From Pseudomonas sp. ABC1 (GTDB lineage Bacteria; Pseudomonadota; Gammaproteobacteria; Pseudomonadales; Pseudomonadaceae): 64,000 nucleotides of DNA. This document shows positions 1 through 7,277 of this stretch, one piece after another. The DNA lies in NCBI RefSeq assembly GCF_013395055.1, contig NZ_CP058349.1, forward strand, positions 1,488,001-1,552,000, in the 5' to 3' direction. Numbering within the stretch: the first letter of the stretch is position 1; the number at the start of each line of letters is the position of its first letter. The notes below the pieces were generated by a model, which saw only the letters and a list, made by a program, of their open reading frames with translations, made no database searches and was not told where the DNA came from. The position numbers and the translations under genes were made by a program.

Positions 1-743
1 TTCCATTGCAGGCCGAGGATTTCCTCGCCACTGCCACGCGACAGAATCCCGGTCAGCGGGTCACGCACCGCCTGGCGCACCAGCGCGATCATGAACGCCA
101 GTTGGCTCATGCTGGCCAGCGCGGTCACGCCGGCGATCAGCGCCAGCAGCCAGAAGCCGCCAGCGAAGGACGGCCAGTTCAACGTCGCCCAGTTCAGGTA
201 GCCGGCCAGCCCCTGGGCCAACAGCAGCACGCTGGCCAGGACCAGGTTTTCCTTGAGCGTCAGCGGGAAGATCGCCAGCCCCGCCATCAGCACGAACGGC
301 AGGAAGGCATAACCGGTGGCCACCATCGCCGAGAAACTGGTCAGGTGCTGGCCGCCCAGCAGGGTGTGCGAGGCGATATAGAAGAGTGTCGGAATGGCGA
401 ACAACAGAGTCATCGAGCGGTAGGCATCGAGCATGTTGCCGCGTGGCCGGTAGAACAGCAGCAGGCAGACGAAGGCCAGGCTGGCCACTATGCGGCAGGT
501 GGCCAGCCCCATCCACAACGGATAACTGAACACCACGAGGTCGACCAACCCCCAGAGCGGCGTCAATACGGCGAACAGGAAGGCGAACAAGCGCACCCGA
601 TTGACGATCAGCGTCGCCCGTCGCCGATTGAGGATCAGCGAGTGCTTCTTCGGCGAAAGCAGTTGCCCCAGTTCGGTGTTTTCCAGCTCACTGGGAAGAA
701 GAGAAGTCAGACGGTGGATAAACGAGTCGCACGATGCAGCCAT
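1..743 (-). CDS. Membrane-anchored GGDEF-domain protein (probable diguanylate cyclase), 3' end outside window
   Basis: About 247 residues of the N-terminal part are visible; the gene runs off the left edge. A short cytosolic start is followed by roughly six hydrophobic segments between residues ~45 and ~215, consistent with an integral-membrane sensor module. The last visible residues (DPLTGILSRGSGEEIL) match the opening helix of a GGDEF domain, so cyclic-di-GMP synthesis is the likely role. The GGDEF signature itself lies outside the window, so catalytic competence cannot be judged. The start is the ATG whose complement is at 741-743, the first Met in an open frame. The ligand sensed is unknown. 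Confidence 0.7.
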   Translation of the reverse strand, partial: MAASCDSFIHRLTSLLPSELENTELGQLLSPKKHSLILNRRRATLIVNRVRLFAFLFAVLTPLWGLVDLVVFSYPLWMGLATCRIVASLAFVCLLLFYRPRGNMLDAYRSMTLLFAIPTLFYIASHTLLGGQHLTSFSAMVATGYAFLPFVLMAGLAIFPLTLKENLVLASVLLLAQGLAGYLNWATLNWPSFAGGFWLLALIAGVTALASMSQLAFMIALVRQAVRDPLTGILSRGSGEEILGLQW

Positions 744-887
744 GGATTACCAGCCAGAAAGTCCGCCACGCCCCCGAATAGGGCAAAAGTGCCCCGATGA
801 TATCACCGGGACATGACAACAGAATATTCACAACTGAAACTTCCATGCACAGCGGGCGCTGTCAGCCAGTCCATTGACGCAGCTCAA

Positions 888-1748
888 TCAACGCGCATTC
901 AACTGGCCCTGCAGATTGGCGAGCTGGCTTTGCAGCGCATTGATATTGCGTGTGACCTGGGCCCGGAAAGCGTCGAACTCGGCAGTGTCGATCCCCGCGC
1001 CACTGGCCGGGCGATTCTCCAGTTCGCTGCGCAGCACCAGCAGGTCCTGCTCCAGCCGGCTGATGGCCTGGGTGGGATTGCTGCGCGCCTTGAGGGCGGC
1101 AACGTCCTTGCCAAGCCCGTCCAGCGTTGCGGCATTCTGCTTCTGCCCAGCCAGGCTCTGCGCCTGCTCGTCGAGCTGTCTGGTGACCTTGGCCAGCGCC
1201 TCTTTCAGCGCCTTCTGCTCGCCCTGCAACGCACGCTGGCCTTCATCGAGGGACTTCTGCCGCTCACCGCCTTCACTCAACGCGCGCTCCTGCTCCTGCA
1301 GGCGCTGGTCATGATTGCCCTGGCGGCCCTGCACACTCTTCTGCTCGGTCGCCACGGCCTGCTGTTGCTGGGTGATTTCGAGCAACTGGCTTTCCAGTCG
1401 CTTGATGCGCAACTTGAGCGCTTCGCTCTCGGTGTTGACGCTGGACTCGGCGGCCACCACCTTGCCGGAAATGTCCTGCAAGCGGCCGGCGGCATCTTCG
1501 CTGATGCGCGCGAAACTCTCCTGGGTCGCAACCAGGCGCATGTTGAGCAGGCCGATCTGCTGGAAACTCCACCAGCCCAGTACACCGAAGGAAATCAGCA
1601 ACGCCGCGATGACGCACCACAGGACGCCTGTCCCGGCGCCCGTCCCCGGGCGTTTCTCGGGCTCGGCGCGTCCCGGTTCTGCATCACGCTCGCCTGCCGT
1701 ACCCAGGCTGGGGACATCATCCAGTTCATCGCGGGCATCATTACGCAT
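888..1748 (-). CDS. Coiled-coil membrane protein of unknown function
   Basis: A 286-residue protein. It has a polar, acidic and glycine-rich cytosolic N-terminus (1-40), one transmembrane helix (about 43-65, VLWCVIAALLISFGVLGWWS), then a long Gln/Glu/Ala/Leu heptad region (about 70-286) that should form an extended periplasmic coiled coil. No enzymatic motif is visible. An AAGGTG Shine-Dalgarno lies just upstream of the ATG at 1748. It resembles conserved hypothetical coiled-coil membrane proteins of Pseudomonas; I cannot assign a function. The neighbour downstream on the same strand encodes a GGDEF protein after a 144-nt gap, so the two may or may not be co-transcribed. Confidence 0.75.
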   Translation of the reverse strand: MRNDARDELDDVPSLGTAGERDAEPGRAEPEKRPGTGAGTGVLWCVIAALLISFGVLGWWSFQQIGLLNMRLVATQESFARISEDAAGRLQDISGKVVAAESSVNTESEALKLRIKRLESQLLEITQQQQAVATEQKSVQGRQGNHDQRLQEQERALSEGGERQKSLDEGQRALQGEQKALKEALAKVTRQLDEQAQSLAGQKQNAATLDGLGKDVAALKARSNPTQAISRLEQDLLVLRSELENRPASGAGIDTAEFDAFRAQVTRNINALQSQLANLQGQLNAR

Positions 1749-1906
1749 GGAACACCTTACGAAGCAGTTGTAAGCCAGAATGGCGGCGCAGTATAACGCC
1801 CGCTTCCGCCATCACGCTGCAACACCCGCGTGCGCGTGCGAGCGATCTGTCATATCGTGCATGCCCCGCGGAAATACAAAGCACATAACGCCCCGGAACA
1901 GAGCCG

Positions 1907-2590
1907 ATGATCGATGTGATATTGCTCGAAGACGAGCCCGTCCTGCGCCAGGAGCTGGGTGAGTTCCTCGACGAAGAAGGCTACAGAGCCACGAGAACCG
2001 CCAGCCTCGCCGAATTCGAGCAACACTTCCAGGCACACCGCCATCACCTGGCGGTGATCGACATAGGCCTGCCCGATGGCAGCGGCCTGCAACTCATCCA
2101 GCGTCTTCGCCAGAGCGGGCACCCGCTCGGCATCGTCATCTTCAGTGCCAAAGGCACCACCGCCGACAAGATCGGCGGCCTCGACATCGGCGCCGACCAC
2201 TACCTGAGCAAAGGCTGCGACCTCGAAGAACTCTCCGCGACCCTGGCGGCACTGGCGCGCCGGATGGAGTTGCGTCAGGAAAAGACCCTCTGGCAACTGG
2301 AAGTCGGCCCCCGGCGCCTGCTGACGCCCAACGCCGTCCACATCCCCCTGTCGCAGCAGGACATGCTGGTCCTGCACAGCCTCATGCAGCAGGCCGGCAA
2401 CAACGTCAGCCGGGAGCAGATCGTGCAGGACCTCGGCGCCGACTTCATGCACTACGACCAACGCCGACTGGACAGCCAGATGCGCCGACTGCGGCGCAAG
2501 GTCGAAACCCTCAGCGGACAGCCCCTGCCGATCAAGACCCTGCGCAACAGCGGCTATTGCTTCTACGAACGGAGCCGCGTCTGCGGATAG
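1907..2590 (+). CDS. Orphan OmpR-family response regulator
   Basis: 227 residues. The receiver domain (1-115) carries the acidic pair E8/D9, phospho-acceptor D52 in AVIDIGLPDG, S80 at the usual Thr/Ser site and K102. The C-terminal half (about 120-225) is a winged-helix DNA-binding domain ending with the typical TLRNSGYCF wing. No histidine kinase gene is adjacent, so the partner kinase is encoded elsewhere or phosphorylation comes by cross-talk. The 92-nt gap to the downstream lipoprotein gene would allow co-transcription. Target genes cannot be inferred from the sequence. Confidence 0.88.
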   Translation: MIDVILLEDEPVLRQELGEFLDEEGYRATRTASLAEFEQHFQAHRHHLAVIDIGLPDGSGLQLIQRLRQSGHPLGIVIFSAKGTTADKIGGLDIGADHYLSKGCDLEELSATLAALARRMELRQEKTLWQLEVGPRRLLTPNAVHIPLSQQDMLVLHSLMQQAGNNVSREQIVQDLGADFMHYDQRRLDSQMRRLRRKVETLSGQPLPIKTLRNSGYCFYERSRVCG

Positions 2591-2682
2591 GCAGACGCCC
2601 ATCCCACGGCCAGTCCCAAGAACTTCACCCGGCTTCCAACGTCGAAGCGAACACACCCGTCCCACTCGACAGACGACCCAAG

Positions 2683-3414
2683 ATGACCTCGACCTTTCTA
2701 CGCAACACACTGCTCGTCGCCATGCTCGGCCTCACCCTTGGTGGTTGCCAACTGCTGGGAAGCGCGCAGCCGAAATCCGAAAACCTGCGCTCGGAAGTGC
2801 GCAGCCCAGGTTGCCAGGGCGAAGAGTGCCCGCTGGTCAACATCGATACGCTGACCTTCAGCGAAGAGCCCGCCCTGACCCGGCTGGTCGACCTGCGCCT
2901 GCGCCAGATGACGCAGTTCACTCCCGACGACCAGGTGCCCGACAGCCTCGACAACTACCGCAAGGACTTCCTAGCCAAAGCCGAGCCGGGCTGGAGCAGC
3001 TACCTCCAGGCCAAGGTGCGCCAGAGCCATGGCGACCTGGTCATCATCGAACTGTCCAGCTACCTGTTCACCGGCGGCGCCCATGGCATGCCGGGCCGTG
3101 GCTTCATCAACTACGACCTGAAACAACACCGCGAAATCCAGCTCGAAAACGTCCTGCTACCGGGCCAGGAAAAGGCCTTCTGGGAAAAGGCCGCCGACGC
3201 CCACTGGAAGTGGCTGGCCGACAACGGTTTCGCCCGCGACGACGACTTCATCCAGTTCTGGCCCTTCCAGCGCACCCCGCATGTGGCGCTGCTCAAGGAA
3301 GGCGTATTGCTCAAGTACGACGTCTACGCCATCGCCCCCTATTCCAGCGGGCACCCTGAGCTGCTCATTCCCTACGGTCAACTGCAAGGCATACTCAAGC
3401 CGTCGTACCTGTAA
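2683..3414 (+). CDS. Periplasmic-facing lipoprotein with DUF3298/RsiV-like domain
   Basis: 243 residues. The start at 2683 is chosen because it gives a clean lipoprotein signal peptide with lipobox LGGC and lipidation at C22; an upstream extension in the same frame (from 2557) would bury it. The mature part contains a segment with SSYLFTGGAHGMPG and later LKEGVLLKYDVYAIAPYSSG, which is the pattern of DUF3298/DUF4163 (RsiV-type) domains. These domains are found in anti-sigma and lysozyme-binding proteins, but no such role is shown here. It sits immediately before thiC on the opposite strand, as I recall also for P. aeruginosa (PA4972-PA4973). Confidence 0.82.
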   Translation: MTSTFLRNTLLVAMLGLTLGGCQLLGSAQPKSENLRSEVRSPGCQGEECPLVNIDTLTFSEEPALTRLVDLRLRQMTQFTPDDQVPDSLDNYRKDFLAKAEPGWSSYLQAKVRQSHGDLVIIELSSYLFTGGAHGMPGRGFINYDLKQHREIQLENVLLPGQEKAFWEKAADAHWKWLADNGFARDDDFIQFWPFQRTPHVALLKEGVLLKYDVYAIAPYSSGHPELLIPYGQLQGILKPSYL

Positions 3415-3453
3415 CGCCTGGCTCCAGGCGTGAGCCTGGAGCGGCGTCCTCTC

Positions 3454-5337
3454 CTACACCTGCCGGTAGATCATCGACCCTTCGTCACGGAAGCGGTCCG
3501 CCTGCTCGGCGAAGCCGGCCTCGATGGCCTTCTGCTCGTCGGTCAGGCCGTTCTCCGCCGCGTATTCGCGGACTTCCTGGGTGATCTTCATCGAGCAGAA
3601 CTTCGGCCCGCACATGGAGCAGAAGTGCGCGACCTTGGCCGAATCCTTGGGCAGGGTTTCGTCATGGAAGCTGCGGGCAGTGTCGGGGTCGAGCCCGAGG
3701 TTGAACTGGTCCTCCCAGCGGAACTCGAAGCGCGCCTTGCTCAGCGCGTTGTCACGAATCTGCGCCCCCGGATGCCCCTTGGCCAGGTCGGCGGCGTGGG
3801 CGGCGATCTTGTAGGTGATGATGCCGGTCTTCACGTCATCCTTGTTCGGCAGCCCCAGGTGCTCCTTGGGCGTGACGTAGCAGAGCATGGCGCAACCGAA
3901 CCAGCCGATCATCGCCGCACCGATCCCGCTGGTGATGTGGTCGTAACCGGGGGCGATATCGGTGGTCAGCGGGCCCAGGGTGTAGAACGGCGCCTCGTCG
4001 CAGCACTCCAACTGCTTGTCCATGTTCTCCTTGATCAACTGCATCGGCACGTGGCCGGGGCCTTCGATCATGCACTGCACGTCGTGCTTCCAGGCGATCT
4101 TGGTCAGCTCGCCGAGGGTTTCCAGCTCACCGAACTGCGCAGCGTCGTTGGCGTCGGCAATCGAACCGGGGCGCAGGCCGTCGCCCAGCGAGAAGCTGAC
4201 GTCGTAGGCCTTCATGATTTCGCAGATTTCCTCGAAGTGGGTGTAGAGGAAATTCTCCTTGTGGTGCGCCAGGCACCATTTGGCCATGATCGAGCCGCCA
4301 CGGCTGACGATGCCGGTCACACGCTTGGCGGTCAGCGGCACATAGCGCAGCAGCACACCGGCGTGGATGGTGAAGTAGTCCACGCCTTGCTCGGCCTGTT
4401 CGATCAGGGTGTCACGGAACAGCTCCCAGGTCAGGTCTTCGGCCACGCCGTTGACCTTCTCCAGGGCCTGGTAGATCGGCACGGTGCCGATCGGTACCGG
4501 CGAGTTGCGGATGATCCACTCGCGGGTTTCATGGATGTGCTTGCCGGTGGACAGGTCCATCACCGTGTCCGAGCCCCAGCGGATGCCCCAGGTCAGCTTG
4601 GCCACCTCTTCCTCGATGCTCGACCCCAACGCCGAGTTGCCGATGTTGCCGTTGATCTTCACCAGGAAGTTACGGCCGATGATCATCGGCTCCAGCTCGG
4701 TGTGGTTGATGTTGGCCGGAATGATGGCGCGGCCACGGGCGATCTCGCTGCGCACGAATTCGGGCGTGATCTCCTTCGGAATGCTGGCACCGAAGCTGTG
4801 CCCGGCATGCTGCTCCTTGAGCAGGCCGGCATCGCGCAGCTCGGCCAGTTTCATGTTCTCGCGGATGGCGACGTATTCCATCTCCGGCGTGATGATGCCC
4901 TGGCGTGCGTAGTGCATCTGGCTGACGTTACGCCCCGGCTTGGCGCGGCGTGGGTTGCGCACATGGGCGAAGCGCATCTTGGTCAGTTCGGCGTCGTTCA
5001 GGCGCTGCTGGCCGAAGTGCGAGGTCAGTCCCGCCAGCAGCTCGGTGTCATCACGGTCGATGATCCACGGCGAACGCACGTCGGCCAGGCCCTGGCGCAC
5101 GTCGATGGTCACGCTCGGGTCGGTGTAGGGACCGGAGGTGTCATAGACGGTGACCGGTGGATTGATTTCGCCACCGAAGGCGGTGGGCGTCACATCCAGG
5201 CTGATTTCGCGCATCGGCACACGGATATCCGGGCGACTGCCTTGCACGTAGATTTTCTGCGAACGGGGAAACGGCTGGATCGACTGCTGGTCGACCTGCG
5301 CGGACTCACTGAGATGCTGTTGTTGTTTGACGCTCAT
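3454..5337 (-). CDS. thiC: Phosphomethylpyrimidine synthase ThiC
   Basis: 627 residues, normal for ThiC. This radical-SAM enzyme converts aminoimidazole ribotide to the hydroxymethylpyrimidine phosphate moiety of thiamine in the cytosol. Family marks include the N-terminal ThiC-associated region, GGEINPPVTVYDTSGPY near the N-terminus, EGPGHVPMQLIKEN, and the C-terminal CSMCGPKFCSMK cluster motif holding the [4Fe-4S] cysteines. The start (complement of 5335-5337) has an AGGAG Shine-Dalgarno 8 nt upstream. The frame stays open for 45 more codons upstream, but those lie in the leader. A TPP riboswitch lies about 195 nt upstream, so expression should fall when thiamine pyrophosphate is abundant. 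Confidence 0.98.
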   Translation of the reverse strand: MSVKQQQHLSESAQVDQQSIQPFPRSQKIYVQGSRPDIRVPMREISLDVTPTAFGGEINPPVTVYDTSGPYTDPSVTIDVRQGLADVRSPWIIDRDDTELLAGLTSHFGQQRLNDAELTKMRFAHVRNPRRAKPGRNVSQMHYARQGIITPEMEYVAIRENMKLAELRDAGLLKEQHAGHSFGASIPKEITPEFVRSEIARGRAIIPANINHTELEPMIIGRNFLVKINGNIGNSALGSSIEEEVAKLTWGIRWGSDTVMDLSTGKHIHETREWIIRNSPVPIGTVPIYQALEKVNGVAEDLTWELFRDTLIEQAEQGVDYFTIHAGVLLRYVPLTAKRVTGIVSRGGSIMAKWCLAHHKENFLYTHFEEICEIMKAYDVSFSLGDGLRPGSIADANDAAQFGELETLGELTKIAWKHDVQCMIEGPGHVPMQLIKENMDKQLECCDEAPFYTLGPLTTDIAPGYDHITSGIGAAMIGWFGCAMLCYVTPKEHLGLPNKDDVKTGIITYKIAAHAADLAKGHPGAQIRDNALSKARFEFRWEDQFNLGLDPDTARSFHDETLPKDSAKVAHFCSMCGPKFCSMKITQEVREYAAENGLTDEQKAIEAGFAEQADRFRDEGSMIYRQV

Positions 5338-5531
5338 CGGCTCGGCTCCTGGCTGAATGTCGGAGTGAACCTGATGGCGCGGCGAAACAGCGCCGCGCAC
5401 TGGCTGCTGGAACATACGGGATTCGGACAGAAGCGCCGGCATGCTCGAACAGCCAGGGCGCGGGCGCACCACGAACGCGGTGCGGGGGCGTCGGCCAGAT
5501 CACCACTGAAACCAGCGGCTGGGCAGACACC

Positions 5532-5625
5532 TCTTGTTCCCTACGCAGGCCTTAACCTGATCAGGTTCAACGGGATCCGGAACTCTCCGATCTCAGCCCA
5601 CGACTCTGGGCACCCCGACAAGAAC
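5532..5625 (-). promoter_or_regulatory. TPP (thi-box) riboswitch controlling thiC
   Basis: Read on the minus strand, the segment shows the conserved TPP aptamer elements in order: TCGGGGTGCC, GGGCTGAGA, then CCGTTGAACCTGATCAGG and TTAAGGCCTGCGTAGGGAA. These form the two sensor arms around the three-way junction. It is oriented toward thiC and separated from the start codon by about 195 nt, so it probably acts on transcription (possibly via Rho or a leader hairpin) rather than by directly masking the ribosome site. Confidence 0.96.
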
Positions 5626-5712
5626 AGGGAGGAGTCTACTCAAGCTGGAGGAGGAAAGCCAAGCCGCCGATCCGGCACAGACAGGAAGTGCTTGCGATAC
5701 CCCGAACAAAAC

Positions 5713-5733
5713 ACAAGAATAATCATTCTTATT
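5713..5733 (+). promoter_or_regulatory. Fur-box-like operator upstream of ECF sigma gene 1
   Basis: A perfect 6+4+6 palindrome AAGAAT-AATC-ATTCTT (5715-5730) in an AT-rich context resembles the GATAATGATAATCATTATC Fur consensus. It ends about 20 nt before the sigma ATG at 5751. An almost identical site stands at the same distance before the second sigma gene. Iron-dependent repression by Fur is inferred. Confidence 0.75.
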
Positions 5734-5750
5734 TAATATCAAATCCCGCC

Positions 5751-6239
5751 ATGCCTCCTGCCGATATCGACCAGCTCTATCGTGAGCACCACACCTGGCT
5801 GCATACCTGGCTGCGCCGTCGCCTCGACTGCAATGCCGATGCGAGTGACCTGAGCCATGATGTTTTCCTGCGCTTGCTGAAAAAGCGTCACGATCTGGAG
5901 ATTCGCGAATCCCAGGCGCTGCTGGTGACCGTCGCCAAAGGCATCCTGGCGAATTTCCATCGCCACCGTCATATCGAGCGCGCCTACCAGCAAGCCCTGG
6001 CGCAATTACCCGAGCAAGAAGCACCCTCACCGGAACTGCACACTCTGCTGTTCGAGTCGCTGCTGGCCATCGACCGTGCCCTGGGCGAACTGCCGTTCAT
6101 CGTGCGCAAGGCCTTCCTGCTGTCGCAGCTCGACGGCATGAAGCAGGCGGATATCGCTACCGAGCTGGGCATTTCCGTGGCCACGGTCAAACGGCATGTC
6201 GTGCGAGCCCTCCAGCGCTGCTGCCTGGCCGATGACTGA
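5751..6239 (+). CDS. FecI-type ECF sigma factor (iron-uptake cassette 1)
   Basis: 162 residues from the ATG at 5751, which follows the Fur-like box and gives the usual ECF length. Sigma region 2 starts at LYREHHTWLHTWLRRRL and continues through DLSHDVFLRLL. Region 4 at the C-terminus contains the helix-turn-helix GMKQADIATELGISVATVKRH. The family directs RNA polymerase to TonB-dependent receptor promoters after a signal passes through a FecR-type regulator. Its stop overlaps the start of the downstream fecR-like gene (ATGACTGA), so translation is probably coupled. Confidence 0.93.
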   Translation: MPPADIDQLYREHHTWLHTWLRRRLDCNADASDLSHDVFLRLLKKRHDLEIRESQALLVTVAKGILANFHRHRHIERAYQQALAQLPEQEAPSPELHTLLFESLLAIDRALGELPFIVRKAFLLSQLDGMKQADIATELGISVATVKRHVVRALQRCCLADD

Positions 6240-7191
6240 CGCTCCCATCAGCAAGGCCGTGGTGCGCCAGGCCGCCGAATGGCTGCTCGATCTGCAAGAG
6301 CAACCGGACGATCCCGGGCTGCGGCAGAAATGCCAGAACTGGCGAGCGGCAAACCCGGAACATGAGCGGGCCTGGCAACGCATGCAGGGCTTCAGCCGGA
6401 ACTTGCAGGCCTTCTCCTCGCCGCTGGCGCACGCCACCCTGGCCAGCCGCGCCCTGCCGAGTCGGCGCCAACTGATGAAGACGCTGATGGTCCTGGCGGC
6501 TACCGGAAGCATCGTCTGGAGCGCCCGCGATAGCCTGCTCTGGCAGCACTGGCAAGCCGACCTGCACACGGGAACCGGGGAGCGGCGCAGCCTGACCCTG
6601 GCCGATGGCAGCCAACTGGAGCTGGATGCCAATACATCGGTGGCGATCCACTATGACGACCAGCAGCGCCTGATCCACCTGATCGATGGCCAATTGCTGC
6701 TCTCCAGCGCCCATGACCCACACCAACGCCCGCTTCGGGTAAGCACCCGCAACGGCACCTTGCAGGCACTGGGCACACGCTTCTCGGTCAACCAGTTCGC
6801 CACGTCAGCCGAGACGGAAGTCAGCGTGTTCGAGGGGGCCGTCGCCATTACCACGGAACAATCCCTCCAGCCTGTCGGCGTCATCCGGGCAGGCCACCAG
6901 GCTCGCTTCGGGCCTGAAGGCCTGCGCCAGCGGAACAGCCTGGACGAACAATCCGCGTCCTGGACCAAAGGCATGCTGGTCGCCCGCGACATGCCGCTGG
7001 GCGAATTGCTGCAACGCCTTGGCCGCTACCGGCCCGGGCACCTGGACTGCGCACCGGCGATAGCGTCATTGCCGGTTTCCGGTACCTATGCACTGCACCG
7101 CAGTGACCAGGTGCTGGCCATGCTGCAAGAAACACTGCCGGTGCGGGTCCAGTCGTTCAGCCGCTACTGGGTACGCCTCCAGTCGAAATAA
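6232..7191 (+). CDS. FecR-type anti-sigma/sigma regulator (cassette 1)
   Basis: 319 residues; the ATG at 6232 lies inside the end of the sigma gene. The cytosolic N-terminus has the DUF4880 pattern (AAEWLLDLQ, then NPEHERAWQRM) that binds the sigma factor. A transmembrane segment follows around residues 82-100 (LMKTLMVLAATGSIVW). The periplasmic FecR domain contains LADGSQLELDANTSV and ALGTRFSV, and the C-terminus carries the short STN-like region that contacts the receptor signalling domain. In this family the protein inhibits its sigma until a ligand-loaded receptor signals across the periplasm. Confidence 0.93.
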   Translation: MTDAPISKAVVRQAAEWLLDLQEQPDDPGLRQKCQNWRAANPEHERAWQRMQGFSRNLQAFSSPLAHATLASRALPSRRQLMKTLMVLAATGSIVWSARDSLLWQHWQADLHTGTGERRSLTLADGSQLELDANTSVAIHYDDQQRLIHLIDGQLLLSSAHDPHQRPLRVSTRNGTLQALGTRFSVNQFATSAETEVSVFEGAVAITTEQSLQPVGVIRAGHQARFGPEGLRQRNSLDEQSASWTKGMLVARDMPLGELLQRLGRYRPGHLDCAPAIASLPVSGTYALHRSDQVLAMLQETLPVRVQSFSRYWVRLQSK

Positions 7192-7277
7192 TAATTCTTC
7201 TTTTCTGTGAGCCATTTTCGATTCCGGCGGGGCAATGAAAGTGAAGTTCCTTTCTTTGGCTCCACCGGGGGATACCA

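Larger units (their letters stand above)
5338..5750. other. Divergent intergenic region between thiC and the first ECF sigma gene
   Basis: This 413-nt gene-free stretch holds the thiC leader, the TPP riboswitch and, toward the sigma gene, a Fur-box-like palindrome. In the leader, an 8-bp GC-rich hairpin (GCGCGGCG at 5377-5384 pairing with 5391-5398) lies between aptamer and thiC. It has no U-tract, so it is not a canonical terminator but could be part of the expression platform. No convincing thiC promoter hexamers were identified. Confidence 0.7.

Noticed and set aside
3430..5736. A 768-codon plus-strand frame opposite thiC
   Set aside because: Antisense shadow of thiC; low-complexity His/Gln/Gly composition and it runs across the riboswitch.
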